A DNA stretch of 64,000 nucleotides, taken from contig CM049321.1 of NCBI GenBank assembly GCA_026874595.1, positions 16,377,979 through 16,441,978 on the forward strand. The letters are read 5' to 3'. Both the position numbers and the translations under genes were made by a program. Each line of letters begins with the position of its first letter. Position 1 is the first letter of the stretch. Positions 11,601 through 22,165 of this stretch are shown in pieces. A model generated the notes under the pieces. The model had not been told where the DNA came from. It did not search any database and saw only the letters and a program-made list of their open reading frames with translations. The stretch comes from Sipunculus nudus. Lineage: Eukaryota; Annelida; Sipuncula; Golfingiida; Sipunculidae.

Positions 11601-11605
11601 GCTGA
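2334..11605 (+). CDS. PRIM2: DNA primase large subunit (PRIM2/p58), 5'-partial, 5 exons
   Basis: This is the regulatory p58 subunit of the polymerase alpha-primase complex, which helps primase start and count RNA primers at nuclear replication origins and on the lagging strand. The exons are 2334-2642, 3134-3296, 3952-4104, 6748-6969 and 9725-11605; phases agree and each intron has GT and AG ends. The visible protein has 908 residues, counted from the L encoded at 2335. The first exon resembles the human region around LAYCQSEE and therefore starts roughly 115 residues into the protein; the earlier exons must lie before position 1. The four Fe-S cysteines are C189 (FPPCM), C278 (HCCQS), C294 (GGCPFKH) and C334 (QQACLQHF). 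The last two are 40 residues apart, as in human p58. Three features are odd: a roughly 20-residue insert at the first exon junction, a Cys/His-rich insert in exon 4, and a C-terminal tail of about 560 residues. A divergent lineage-specific paralogue is possible, but the family assignment is firm. Confidence 0.92.
3134..3296 (+). CDS. PRIM2: PRIM2 exon b
   Basis: The acceptor is GATTTCAG and the donor is AGGAGG followed by GTAAAG. The segment VVLRKGWAQVPCHMLPSLLL corresponds to the p58 block [20 protein letters not shown]. A helix rich in Lys and Leu follows (LAQAKKLLPDKRSD). The exon ends in phase 0. Confidence 0.85.
3952..4104 (+). CDS. PRIM2: PRIM2 exon c (first Fe-S cysteine)
   Basis: The acceptor is CTTCTGCAG and the donor is AGG followed by GTGAGC. 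The exon has 51 codons in phase 0. It contains KYFPPCMQHLHQQL, which matches the p58 motif SFPPCMRQLHKAL and carries the first Fe-S ligand, followed by HRLRHHAR, matching HHLRHGGR. This motif is one of the strongest signatures of the family. Confidence 0.93.
4325..4560 (+). repeat. dispersed repeat fragment inside PRIM2 intron
   Basis: It resembles the repeats at 7480-7975, 47330-47800 and 63520-63800, which share the words GAGGTCAGAGGTCACC and ATGAAAATC. The remainder of the intron 4105-6747 is AT-rich, with no gene seen apart from the direct repeat pair at 5508-5709. Confidence 0.5.
5508..5709. repeat. 43-bp direct repeat pair
   Basis: TCAGCTGCTCTGGTTT and the following TTAGACCCTAGAGCCAAAAG occur at about 5510-5550 and again at about 5666-5706 with one or two differences. 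The 115 bases between contain a run of TAAT-rich words including TAATCGATTACA. Confidence 0.7.
6748..6969 (+). CDS. PRIM2: PRIM2 exon d (Fe-S domain, RNA/DNA-binding helices)
   Basis: The acceptor is ATTTCAG and the donor is CAG followed by GTCTGG; the exon has 74 codons. IQYTLFLKEIGLPLNEALQF matches p58 [20 protein letters not shown], and YTYNIRHLYG matches the conserved YSYNIRHSFG. CCQSLQ carries the second Fe-S cysteine. Between the two conserved blocks this protein is longer than human p58 and holds a cluster of Cys and His (SCHHGNGSCDHSW). Confidence 0.94.
7481..7975 (+). repeat. tandem dispersed repeat, ~130-bp units with GAGGTCAGAGGTCACC
   Basis: There are three to four imperfect units, each with CATTATAAATATTAACCAAT-like and AGGTCAGATGTCACC-like segments. 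An introductory stretch at 7510-7560 (CTGTCCATCCCTCAGTCTGT) resembles the GGACGG-rich tails of other repeats here, in reverse. The family recurs at 47330-47800 and 63520-63800. Confidence 0.6.
7979..8170 (+). repeat. internally repeated dispersed element (AATAGCCAGGTGGTCG)
   Basis: GTGGTCATAATAGCCAGGTG occurs twice (about 8024 and 8104), bounded by GAACCTGTCTAATGTGACCA and GTTCAGACAGGTTGGACTGT, which are inverted with respect to each other. A diverged relative lies at 23330-23460 (CACCTGTCTATTAAGACCAC). Confidence 0.6.
8453..8470 (+). repeat. poly(G) tract, 18 G
   Basis: An uninterrupted run of G follows a run of T, inside the last PRIM2 intron. Confidence 0.95.
8706..8995 (+). mobile_element. 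5' fragment of the AGCTCAGCTGA family
   Basis: TTTTAGCTCAGTTGACTT starts at about 8711 and TAGCTCAGTTGAGTGTAAGT follows. A CTGTCTGTACGTCTGTC stretch comes next, then a monomer with TCCAAAACTGAAATCAGGTC. The element has no recognisable 3' end. The rest of the intron up to 9724 shows nothing I can name. Confidence 0.55.
9725..11605 (+). CDS. PRIM2: PRIM2 last exon: end of Fe-S domain plus ~560-residue extension
   Basis: The acceptor is TATTTCAG and the exon runs 626 codons to a TGA. The first 60 or so residues finish the Fe-S domain (GGCPFKHFDEDHL, then YQQACLQHF). The rest, about residues 345-908 of the visible protein, is a Ser-, Lys-, Asp- and Gln-rich low-conservation tail. I recognise no domain in it and expect it to be disordered. 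It has scattered basic clusters (for example KVHRRKLFKTTKTG) and Gly-Gln pairs (SQGQND, KGQGQSG), and it ends KPSDYYFSFMNLVKQLRS. Human p58 has only about 85 residues after the last cysteine. The open frame across 1.88 kb of otherwise AT-rich DNA argues that it is truly coding. Confidence 0.85.
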   Translation, partial: TKVMAVGEDGGCPFKHFDEDHLKSKLRVDELNSNRIDHIVSIATKGGYQQACLQHFTIKVNSLSQSLSCRKKVNKKGEYLNKGNLCKSNGLTKDDSGFSVGESELNITDALTDRKCIHSVASTQQMKTSSEDKFVQPYQNMEVEKSYNISHLTDRTVCKQQSGDSGIFTSDEECSFRIPAGIMTNLNKGHHSVKSQGQNDDQGQVHLKLSVMPRTFASTIKQSFTDCLNDIGQDQRFDTVQGHSVSSLEPSGKYPLKRLKQEEDERNKSKVNISSKIDCRDVCHCRQAKLDSFDKTCTKARSSSKGLDIQQGQVRTGIFEKCVTLDTQNCSVLGSPSLCMNKTDRPIMDDLVSVKGQGQSGSCDTRQFQGHDQTASQAMGKTWVKVHRRKLFKTTKTGVSSKSFVPSHSKKSSETSCSSHHDDKESPQLMLQSKYAGKRKLSEIVLDHKNVSGALSPSKCNRDEVKVIQRTNQGDEQAENSMKEPILSSSKISKCCTVLGPKLKVQHRGVKVDSDGNSRTKDFPKTQSSAQESGKKMHLPGSDPSLNNSLDSCCDGSSVKDNTGGQQACVSHTDNITGCFDHDACLASQAPPETVAKELSSVCQVNIYKPSDYYFSFMNLVKQLRS

Positions 11606-12062
11606 AAGGTGCCATACTTTAATATTTTATTCATTTTCTATTTTTTGATAGAACATTTTAATGGATTTGAAGACCTTTGAAATTTAATTATCACAAAACT
11701 TGCCCTTTGAATGTACTTTTATGTGGGCTTAGTTATCAATCTTCCAGTTTGATGTCAAACATGTTTCATTGCAACACATCATCAATTGTCACTTTTATAC
11801 TTGTTCAGTAATGATTAGCAGCTATAGACCATTGGTTTTGATGTTAAACTCTGCCTTGATTGGCTGAACAAAAATGTTCTAGTCATTAGGCATGCACTTA
11901 TTGAACAAATGGCCTGATCTTTTTTTTAGAAAAGAAATTAGTATTCAGGATTGGACAAACGTGGAAACTATCTCTCCTCTCATTAGCTGAAAATCAATGT
12001 CATATCATACCTCATCACCGTCTCAGTTCATCATTTTTAGTATTTCATGAATTCTTAATTCT

Positions 12063-12214
12063 AATAAATTCTAATAAATTCTAAAGAGTAGTTCTTATTA
12101 CAATTAAGCGTCAGGGAGGATGATATTGGTATATACTTTGATATGGGTATATACTTTGGTCCATGCTCAGGGGTTGAAATTTGATGCATAACCAACATTT
12201 GACATTTTAATAAA
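12063..12214 (+). terminator. candidate PRIM2 polyadenylation signals
   Basis: AATAAA occurs at 12063-12068, 12073-12078 and 12209-12214, which is 460 to 610 bases after the stop. The last lies before the next repeat element at 12451 and would give a 3' UTR of ordinary length. No transcript evidence is available, so which of them is used is a guess. Confidence 0.4.
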
Positions 12215-12450
12215 GAAACATACAAAATTTATTTCGTTTGATTTTGTGCAAACAAAAATGTCTTCATTATTTATTACAGTAATACCGCCCTGGCATTGCT
12301 TTGTTTTTATTATTAATTCAAATTTTCTAGGTAATCTTGATCTTTGTAATATCGTTTTAATAGATTTAGATTCTTAACCGGTGGGGGTCAGGAGAGGGTT
12401 TGTTGAGAAAACAAGGGATGAGGACATTTCAATATCAGTGGGTTTATTAA

Positions 12451-15400
12451 CAAATGACCCAGGGGTCATGACGCTCAGCTGACCAGGAAGACATTGACAA
12501 AAGTAATTTTATCATCTGAATGTCAAATTTGAATGAAATGCTTTTTCCAAACTTGACCTTTTGTATAAAATCATCCAATATTCATTGGGGTACTATGGAG
12601 CTCTGTAGCATGAAGGATATGGGTAACAGACACCTATTTTCAAGGTTTACAAGATGACTTTTCAGGGGTCTCCCAGCATGTCAAAAAATTAAATTCTAGG
12701 TCCAGTTATTATGATTTGTGCCCTGTTAACAGATGACCAAATGTTTATTCTGGGGGGTATTTCAAAGCCGCATAGGATGAAGGATATGGGTAGCAGAGAT
12801 GTAATTTCAGGTGCACAAGGAGACTTTTCAGGGGCCTCCCAGCATATCAAGAAAGGAGATTCTAGGTCAAGTCATTATAATTTGTGCTCTGTTAACAGAT
12901 GACCAAATCTTTATTCTGGGGAGTACTTCGGAGCCCCAGAGCATGAAGGATATGGGTAACAGAGACCTAATTTCAGGTTTCCAAGATGTTTCATGGACCT
13001 CCCTGCATGTCAAGAAAGAAGATTCTAGGTCCATTCATTATGATTTGTGCCCTGTTAATATATGACCAAATCTTTATTCTGGGGGGTACTTCAGAGCCCC
13101 ATAGCTCACAGAATATGGGTAACAGGGACCTTATTTCAAGTTTCCATGTAGACCTTTTATGAGCTTCCCTGGAGGTGAGGACAGAAGATTCTAGGTCCAG
13201 TTGTTACGATTTGTGCCATGTTAACAGATGACCGCATCTTATGAGGTCTCAAAAATAGAGAAAAAAATTCGTAAAAATAAAAAAAAATACAGGTGGCGCC
13301 ACCATACTGCAGAAACTGATGACACATTCCATGATCAATATCCATGCAAAGAATCATGGTGATCACTGCAATAGTTGTTTAGAGACGAGCTTTTGTATCA
13401 AATTTTCCATTATTCTGGGGGGTACTTCAGAGCCCCATAGCTCAAAGGTTATGGGTAACAGAGACCTAATTTCAGGTTTCCAAAGAGACTTTTCATGGGC
13501 CTCCCTGCTTGTCAAGAGAGAAGATTCTAGGTGTAGTCATTACGATTTGTGCCCTGTTAACAGATGGCCGCATCTTAAGAGGTCTCAAAAATAGAGAAAA
13601 ATATTGGTAAAAATCGAAAAAATACAGGTGGCGCCACCAGTCTGCAGAAACTGATGAAACACTCCATTATCAATATCCATGCAAAAAATCATGATGATCA
13701 ATGCATTAGTTGTTCAGATACTTGAGCTTTTGTATCAAATTTTCCATTATTCTGGGGGGTACTTCGGAACCCCATAGCTCGAAGAATATAGGTCACAGTG
13801 ACCTAATTTCAGGTTTACAAGGAGAATTTCCATAGACCTCCCAGGATGTCAAGTAAGAAGATTCCAGTTCTAGCGGTTACGATTTGTGCCCTGTTAACGG
13901 ACAGACGGCCGGACGGACGACGGACAAAAGGTGATCCCTATAGCTCAGATGACTTACAGTCAGCTGAGCTAAAAATTGAAAAAATACAGGTGGCGCCACC
14001 AGAATGCAGAAACTGATGAAACATTTCATGATCAATATCCATGCAAAGAATCATGGTGATCAATATAATAATTGTTCAGATACTTGAGCTTTTGTATCAA
14101 ATTTTCCATTATTCTGGGGGGTACTTCGGAGCCCCATAGCTCAGAGGTTATGGGTAACAGAGACCTAATTTCAAGTTTTTAAGGAGACTTCATGGGCCTC
14201 TCAGCATGTCAAGAGAGAAGATTCTAGGTCCAGTTGTTACGATTTGTGCCATGTTAACAGATGACTGCATCTTATGAGGTCTCAAAAATAGAGAAAAAAA
14301 TTCATAAAAATAAAAAAAATACAGGTGGCACCACCATACTGCAGAAACTGATGACACATTCCATGATCAATATCCATGCAAAGAATCATGGTGATCACTG
14401 CAATAGTTGTTTAGATACTTGAGCTTTTGTATCAAATTTTCCATTATTCTGTGGGGTACTTCGGAGCCCCATAGCTCAAAGGTTATGGGTTACAGAGACC
14501 TAATTTCAGGTTTCCAAAGAGACTTTTTATGGGCCTCCCTGCTTGTCAAGAGAGAAGATTCTAGGTGTAGTCATTACGATTTGTGCCCTGTTAACAGATG
14601 GCCGCATCTTAAGAGGTCTCAAAAATAGAGAAAAAAATTCGTAAAAATAAAAAAAATACAGGTGGCGCCACCAGAATGCAGAAACTGATGACACATTCCA
14701 TGATCAATATCCATGCAAAGAATCATGGTGATCACTGCAATAGTTGTTTAGATACTTGAGCTTTTGTATCAAATTTTCCATTATTCTGGGGGGTACTTCG
14801 GAGCCCCATAGCTCAAAGGTTATGGGTTACAGAGACCTAATTTCAGGTTTCCAAAGAGACTTTTTATGGGCCTCCCTGTATGTAAAGAGAGAAGATTCTA
14901 GATGTAGTCGTTACGATTTGTGCCCTGTTAACAGATGGCCGCATCTTAAGAGGTCTCAAAAATAGAGAAAAATATTGGTAAAAATCGAAAAAATACAGGT
15001 GGCGCCACCAGTCTGCAGAAACTGATGAAACATTTCATGATCAATATCCATGCAAAGAATCATGATGATCAATATAATAATTGTTCAGATACTTGAGCTT
15101 TTGTATCAAATTTTCCATTATTCTGGGGGGTACTTCGGAGCCCCATAGCTCAGAGGTTATGGGTAACAGAGACCTAATTTCGAGTTTTTAAGGAGACTTT
15201 TCATGGGCCTCTCAGCATGTCAAGAGAGAAGATTCTAGGTCCAGTTGTTACGATTTGTGCCATGTTAACAGATGACCGCATCTTATGAGGTCTCAAAAAT
15301 AGAGAAAAAAATTCATAAAAATAAAAAAAATACAGGTGGCGCCACCATACTGCAGAAACTGATGACACATTCCATGATCAATATCCATGCAAAGAATCAT

Positions 15401-18082
15401 GGTGATCACTGCAATAGTTGTTTAGATACTTGAGCTTTTGTATCAAATTTTCCATTATTCTGGGGGGTACTTCGGAGCCCCATAGCTCAAAGGTTATGGG
15501 TAACAGAGACCTAATTTCAGGTTTCCAAAGAGACTTTTTATGGGCCTCCCTGCATGTAAAGAGAGAAGATTCTAGGTATAGTCGTTACGATTTGTGCCCT
15601 GTTAACAGATGGCCGCATCTTAAGAGGTCTCAAAAATAGAGAAAAATATTGGTAAAAATCGAAAAATACAGGTGGCGCCACCAGTCTGCACAAACTGATG
15701 AAACACTCCATTATCAATATCCATGCAAAAAATCATGATGATCAATGCATTAGTTGTTCAGATACTTGAGCTTTTGTATCAAATTTTCCATTATTCTGGG
15801 GGGTACTTCGGAACCCCATAGCTCGAAGAATATAGGTCACAGTGACCTAATTTCATGTTTACAAGGAGAATTTCCATAGACCTCCCAGGATGTCAAGTAA
15901 GAAGATTCCAGTTCTAGCGGTTACGATTTGTGCCGTTATCGGACAGACGGCCGGCCGGACGACGGACAAAAGGTGATCCCTATAGCTCAGATGACTTACA
16001 GTCAGCTGAGCTAAAAATTGAAAAAATACAGGTGGCGCCACCAGAATGCAGAAACTGATGAAACATTTCATGATCAATGTCCATGCAAAGAATCATGGTG
16101 ATCAATATAATAATTGTTCAGATACTTGAGCTTTTGTATCAAATTTTCCATTATTCTGGGGGGTACTTCGGAGCCCCATAGCTCAGAGGTTATGGGTAAC
16201 AGAGACCTAATTTCAAGTTTTTAAGGAGACTTTTCATGGGCCTCTCAGCATTTCAAGAGAGAAGATTCTAGGTCCAGTTACGATTTGTGCCATGTTAACA
16301 GATGACCGCATCTTATGAGGTCTCAAAAATAGAGAAAAAAATTCGTAAAAATAAAAAAATACAGGTGGCGCCACCATACTGCAGAAACTGATGACACATT
16401 CCATGATCAATATCCATGCAAAGAATCATGGTGATCACTGCAATAGTTGTTTAGATACTTGAGCTTTTGTATCAAATTTTCCATTATTCTGGGGGGTACT
16501 TCGGAGCCCCATAGCTCAAAGGTTATGGGTAACAGAGACCTAATTTCAGGTTTCCAAAGAGACTTTTTATGGGCCTCCCTGCATGTAAAGAGAGAAGATT
16601 CTAGGTGTAGTCGTTACGATTTGTGCCCTGTTAACAGATGGCCGCATCTTAAGAGGTCTCAAAAATAGAGAAAAATATTGGTAAAAATCGAAAAAATACA
16701 GGTGGCGCCACCAGTCTGCACAAACTGATGAAACACTCCATTATCAATATCCATGCAAAAAATCATGATGATCAATGCATTAGTTGTTCAGATACTTGAG
16801 CTTTTGTATCAAATTTTCCATTATTCTGGGGGGTACTTCGGAACCCCATAGCTCGAAGAATATAGGTCAGTGACCTAATTTCAGGTTTACAAGGAGAATT
16901 TCCATAGACCTCCCAGGATGTCAAGTAAGAAGATTCCAGTTCTAGCGGTTACGATTTGTGCCCTGTTAACGGACAGACGGCCGGACGGACGACGGACAAA
17001 AGGTGATCCCTATAGCTCAGATGACTTAGTCAGCTGAGCTAAAAATTGAAAAAATACAGGTGGCGCCACCAGAATGCAGAAACTGATGAAACATTTCATG
17101 ATCAATATCCATGCAAAGAATCATGGTGATCAATATAATAATTGTTCAGATACTTGAGCTTTTGTATCAAATTTTCCATTATTCTGGGGGGTACTTCGGA
17201 GCCCCATAGCTCAGAGGTTATGGGTAACAGAGACCTAATTTCAAGTTTTTAAGGAGACTTTTCATGGGTCTCTCAGCATGTCAAGAGAGAAGATTCTAGG
17301 TCCAGTTGTTACGATTTGTGCCATGTTAACAGATGACCGCATCTTATGATGTCTCAAAAATAGAGAAAAAAATTCGTAAAAATAAAAAAAATACAGGTGG
17401 CGCCACCATACTGCAGAAACTGATGACACATTCAATGATCAATATCCATGCAAAGAATCATGGTGATCACTGCAATAGTTGTTTAGATACTTGAGCTTTT
17501 GTATCAAATTTTCCATTATTCTGGGGGGTACTTCGGAGCCCCATAGCTCAAAGGTTATGGGTAACAGAGACCTAATTTCAGGTTTCCAAAGAGACTTTTT
17601 TTGGGCCTCCCTGCATGTAAAGAGAGAAGATTCTAGGTGTAGTCGTTACGATTTGTGCCCTGTTAACAGATGGCCGCATCTTAAGAGGTCTCAAAAATAG
17701 AGAAAAATATTGGTAAAAATCGAAAAAATACAGGTGGCGCCACCAGTCTGCACAAACTGATGAAACACTCCATGATCAATATCCATTCAAAAAATCATGA
17801 TGATCAATGCATTAGTTGTTCAGATACTTGAGCTTTTGTATCAAATTTTCCATTATTCTGGGGGGTACTTCGGAACCCCATAGCTCGAAGAATAAAGGTC
17901 ACAGTGACCTAATTTCAGGTTTAAAAGGAGAATTTCCATAGACCTCCCAGGATGTCAAGTAAGAAGATTCCAGTTCTAGCGGTTACGATTTGTGCCCTGT
18001 TAACGGACAGACAGCCGGACGGACGACGGACAAAAGGTGATCCCTTTAGCTCAGATGACTTAGTCAGCTGAGCTAAAAACTA
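12451..18082 (-). mobile_element. large HINE-like element with satellite core
   Basis: The low-coordinate end is GTCATGACGCTCAGCTGA (12466-12483), the same end as in the 35043 and 48903 elements. The high-coordinate end is a 13-bp-stem hairpin, AGCTCAGATGACT ... AGTCAGCTGAGCT, then AAAA. Between them lie about 700 bp of 168-bp units (ATTCTGGGGGGTACTTC up to GTTAACAGATGACCAAATC) and then the 337-bp array. GGACGGACGACGGACAAAAG tails appear at the end of the array and twice more inside it, at about 13905 and 15950, and again near 16980. This suggests that whole element ends were amplified together with the monomers. Confidence 0.65.
13255..18062. repeat. 337-bp satellite array with trimeric higher-order pattern
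   Basis: Fourteen copies of the palindrome GGTGGCGCCACC or a one-base variant mark the monomers at 13292, 13627, 13989, 14323, 14661, 14999, 15335, 15671, 16031, 16363, 16701, 17059, 17396 and 17733. Spacing is 332-338 bp, or 358-362 bp where a GGACGG tail is included. Three monomer types, told apart by the bases after the palindrome (ATACTGC, GTCTGCA, GAATGCA), follow each other as A-B-C with a roughly 1030-bp period. The copy at 14661 starts as type C and continues as type A, as expected from unequal exchange. Confidence 0.9.
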
Positions 18083-18299
18083 GAAAATTCTCACGAATGC
18101 AGGCTCCCACCATGATGGCTGCCCATAATGTAGATTACCCTGCAACCCCTTTTCATTCACTTCTTGGCCCATATTCCTAGGCCCACTGGTGCACGTTCCC
18201 TAACCAGTGTTTGCATTCACTCATTTAGGCCATATTCCCATGTTCAATCTGCATATGTGACTGCACGTTTGTGAATATTCCTTGAAGTTTCTTCCTTGA

Positions 18300-18445
18300 C
18301 CCAGATCATGGGCTGAACCCACCAAAATATAATCAATTCATAGGTCCATTCCCCCAAGGTGCCCTGAAAATGTCATGGGATTCCGTTGATGACTCCACAA
18401 GTTATGTTTTGAACAAACGCACACAAACGAGAATGAATGCATACA
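18300..18445 (+). repeat. dispersed repeat (ACCAAAATATAATCAATTC)
   Basis: It resembles the stretch at 59785-59950: ACCAAAAT-TAATC, CCCTGAAAAT-TCATG and GATTC-GTT-ATGA occur in the same order, and both end in a CACACAAAC-type run. Bases 18083-18300 show nothing I can name. Confidence 0.55.
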
Positions 18446-18566
18446 CTCCTGGCGCGGGCAAAGAGGTGTCCAGAGCCACCCATCTAAATCATCTACCTCA
18501 CCGTGAAACACAAATCGATGCCACTGGTATCCAACAATAACCATTCAAAACCAGTGATAAAACAAG

Positions 18567-18970
18567 CAAATTTCACTGAATTAATGTCCCCAGCTTCTTC
18601 CTCTTGTTGTCCCCCTTTTGCCTTCTCAGGTTTTAGTTTTTATTTTCCCCTGAAGATGTCTCCACATGTCATAGTGGCTGTGTTTAGGTTTTCATTGTCC
18701 CCTGAACATGTCTCCACATGTCATGTTTGGTGTGAATTAGGAAGAAAAGGGAAATTTTTTGTTTGTTTCGTAGCTGGTGATAAAAATTCTTCAGACAGAC
18801 ACTCCAAAACCAATCCCAACCAAGGTATGCATGAGAGAATTCACTGGCCCAAATTTGAAAGAACTAGGATAATATTTAGGATATAAATCGCATGGAAACA
18901 AAAACCTGACAGAGAGACAAACCCAAATCAATGTCCCCCCCATTCCGTGGAAGTGGGGGACATTAACTTT
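18567..18970 (+). mobile_element. short inverted-repeat element (TTAATGTCCCC ends), full copy
   Basis: The left end AACAAGCAAATTTCAC leads to TTAATGTCCCC, and the right end is GGGGACATTAA, an exact 11-bp inverted match. Inside are GAAGATGTCTCCACATGTCA twice, a GACAGACACTCCAAAACC segment and GCATGGAAACAAAAACCTG. There are no coding features. Other copies lie at 41262-41695 and 51767-52133. Confidence 0.75.
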
Positions 18971-21140
18971 ATAATTATAGGACTTCAAGACAGGGGTCAC
19001 TTGTAAAGTATTATATACTTGGGTTGGGGAGTATTTTTAACCCTGCACAAAGCAAAGGTTATTATTTTCACTTGATTCTGTGTGTGTGTGTGTGTCCACA
19101 AGATATCTGAAGAACAGCATCACGGATGTTATTGAAATTTATCAAATAGGCTAGTATTGTGAAAATCTCCAAGAACTTGGCAAGAAGTTACACAATCCAA
19201 GGGTAAATAACCAGGGAATGATTGTTTTATGGGGTTTTATAGCACTTTTGATAACACTGGGACGTACCATGTGAACATATATCGCAATCTTTGAACGTCA
19301 CATAGGACAATGACATCACGTACCTGCTGAAGGTGTCAGTAAATCAATATTTTCAAATATTTCAAGGAAATAGTTCTAACTAATAACACAGGTTTAATTA
19401 ACATTCCAGGGCACAAACTATGAACACTATCTCTGGCCAGGGTTAGTGTCCCTTTATCCGATGCTTCTTTAAATTTCAATTCATTACCTCAAATACAATT
19501 ACTTATGGACACAGATCTGGTGAGACAGGACAGTTAGTTTTTCCTGGCCGATGGTGAGAGCCATTCACTCACATTAGGGGGCCACTTTTGTTCTGGCAGG
19601 TAGAACTGACCTGTGATCCAACCATAAAGTAAAACCATGACACATTTATTTCTCTTGGCTTGGATTCATATAGTTCCTGAACTTATATAGCAAACATACG
19701 TGTCTGGTCAGGATGCTGGTTATATTTTGGTTCAAGCATTTATGCAGTAGGAATGTCAGTGGAGGTATATATGTATTCTCTGACAGCTTTCTAGTATTTT
19801 GCTGATTGTTATTCAAGAAGAAGTCTATAAAGATAGATTTGAAGGTAAAAAAAAATACAAAGGTACATAATACCCTTTATTGCACAAGACTAAAATGACA
19901 CTATAAATTTGGTCATTGTTTCAAAATGTGTGTGCATTAGATTTCAGTGCATGAAGCGTCCCCTGTCAGTGTGAATAGACATTATAATACACTTTTGTTC
20001 ATGTTGGGTATATATATACATGTATATATCTATAGGTATATATATTTATATATATAGTTATATTATGAAGCAATTCACCATAAATTTCCCAAAGGATTGA
20101 AAGTATATACATATAACACATACACATTTTGGTGTCTGCAACTCGATCATGTAATATTATATTATATCCCCATTTAGAAACAAGCTCTAGTTACCATTAA
20201 TACACATTTCAGTAAATTAAATAATCCAGTGCAAGTTTTGCCATACATATATTCTTTGTAATCAAAATATGATATCTATTTTTAGGAGCAGAAGCTCTCT
20301 GTTACTAAAACTCTGCACAGCAAAAGTAAAATAACCTGCATATGACAACTATAATCACAGTGTTATTGTTTTAAGATTGGGATAATATTGTATTTTTGTT
20401 AAATGCAAAATCAGAATTTTGGCAAATCTAGTGAATCAGTTTTCTTTGGCAGACCTGATTTTGTGTTTTTTGTCTGAAGTTAACATACTGAAAAATAATA
20501 CATTTTAAACTTATTGCAAGCACGTGACTTTAACAAATAAGCTCCACATGATAAAGGCAAGAAGTACTATTTTAAAATATGTTATAAATATTAAAAAAAA
20601 AAAAAGATAGTACAGCAACTGATCATAAGTATCTACTGTCACAGATGTTACCTTTGTTATAAACAGATCCTACATCAAACACGGATGAATTTGACTGGCT
20701 TTCATTAATGTATCAGCTTCCTGTCTGGCACTAGATATAGTAAATTATTCAAATGAAATCAGGTAAAATACTGATGAATCTTATTTTAGAATATATGATG
20801 GTGTAGGGATCTGGATTTCTTCAGTTTTATATTGCAGGTTAAGTTTTTGATTTAAAGAATAGAACACACAGTGGTATTGCAAACAATAGCATATTCTGCC
20901 TTTAATCACTGTTTCAATCTGTACCAGTACATATAAAACACTTGTATTAATACTAATAATAATGATAATTTTTCACTCCATTTTATTCCTCCCCTAAGGC
21001 AAGTGCTATTGTCAAGCAGTGATCTATAACTTGTAAAGCCAAGGTAGATTTAGGTACATATATATTCCATATAACCATATAACCTTGTTGGTAAAACATA
21101 AACCCCAACCTTGTTAACTGGTAAATATATAATTACCAAG

Positions 21141-21199
<59 letters not shown>

Positions 21200-21968
21200 G
21201 AAAACTTAGTTTAGTTTTTTCTATGCAACACATATATATATACCTCTCTACCATGGACACATCTATATTATGAACACCTCTCTATAACAGGCAAATCCTA
21301 GGCATAATGGAATGACATTTTAGTACATGTATATTGACTATTGTTTCTTCGCCTACAGTAATTATTACCCCAGTGATGCAGTGTGCGATTTACAATAAAA
21401 ATATGTGACACTGTGAGGATTCAGTTGTACCAAATTGCAGGGCCCTTCCACTTTTATATATAATGTGCACCCTTGCATTTGTGTATTGAATATTATCATT
21501 GCTTTGGAAAGTGGATAGTACTCCCAGCACCTACTATAAATATAATGACTATTAGTGCATTTGATAAAATGTTATTAAAATATAGGTGGTTTCATTTCTA
21601 GAAATATAAGATTTTGTGCATTGCTTAAAGCCAGCTTTTCTAGTAAGTTTAGTAATAAAACAAGTCACAGTAGTTCTGCATCTACATTCAGAACAACTGA
21701 ATTTATTACTTCACTGACACTCGTATGATTGTGACAGATTGATTTTCAATATCATGCCCAAAATATTTGCTGATAATGCACACCAGGATACTGCAGCTTT
21801 CCACAGTAATCATTTTACCAAGCATGGCATGTTAAAACCAGTGATCAGCTGTTTTGTCTGTTTGCATGTTTACTGAAATAGTAATATTCCTGCAGGATTT
21901 TTCATGATAACTGTCATCATTGGGAAAACAAGTTATCATGGCAGACATTTTGGCACTGATTGAAGTCC
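18971..21968. other. AT-rich gene-free DNA
   Basis: There is no exon-like or repeat-end signal beyond microsatellites: (TG)n near 19080, ATATATAT runs near 20010-20060, and a long (TA)n run at 21146-21196. Confidence 0.6.
21146..21196. repeat. (TA)n microsatellite
   Basis: An uninterrupted TA dinucleotide run of about 50 bases. Confidence 0.95.
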
Positions 21969-22165
21969 AGAGTGTGTGTAGATTATAAGTAAGTGGATTG
22001 AGTGTGTATGGATTATGATTGTGCGTGGATTAAGAGTGTATGGATTAGGCATGTATGGATTAAGAGTGTCAGTGGATTAAAGTGTTTGTGGATTAAGGGT
22101 GTGTGTTGATTAAGATTGTATGTCAATTCAGAGTGTGTGGATCAAGACTGTGTGTATCAAGAGTG
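21969..22165 (+). repeat. minisatellite, ~17-20-bp GTGTATGGATTAAGA units
   Basis: About ten degenerate units share GTGTRTGGATTA, with variants such as GTGTATGGATTATGATTG and GTGTCAGTGGATTAAAG. Units decay towards the right end (GTGTGTGGATCAAGACTG). Confidence 0.85.

Noticed and set aside
13319-17700. Repeated open frames of about 73 codons (FCIKFSIILGGTSEPHSSKV type) in the array
   Set aside because: They are the same frame in each satellite monomer. They have no conserved start context and are broken in other monomers, so they are a by-product of tandem repetition.
13255-18062. CRISPR-like regular spacing
   Set aside because: The units are 337 bp and nearly identical throughout with no unique spacers, and the window is clearly eukaryotic.
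18503-18886. 127-codon + strand open frame
   Set aside because: It runs through the short inverted-repeat element, and other copies of that element do not keep the frame.
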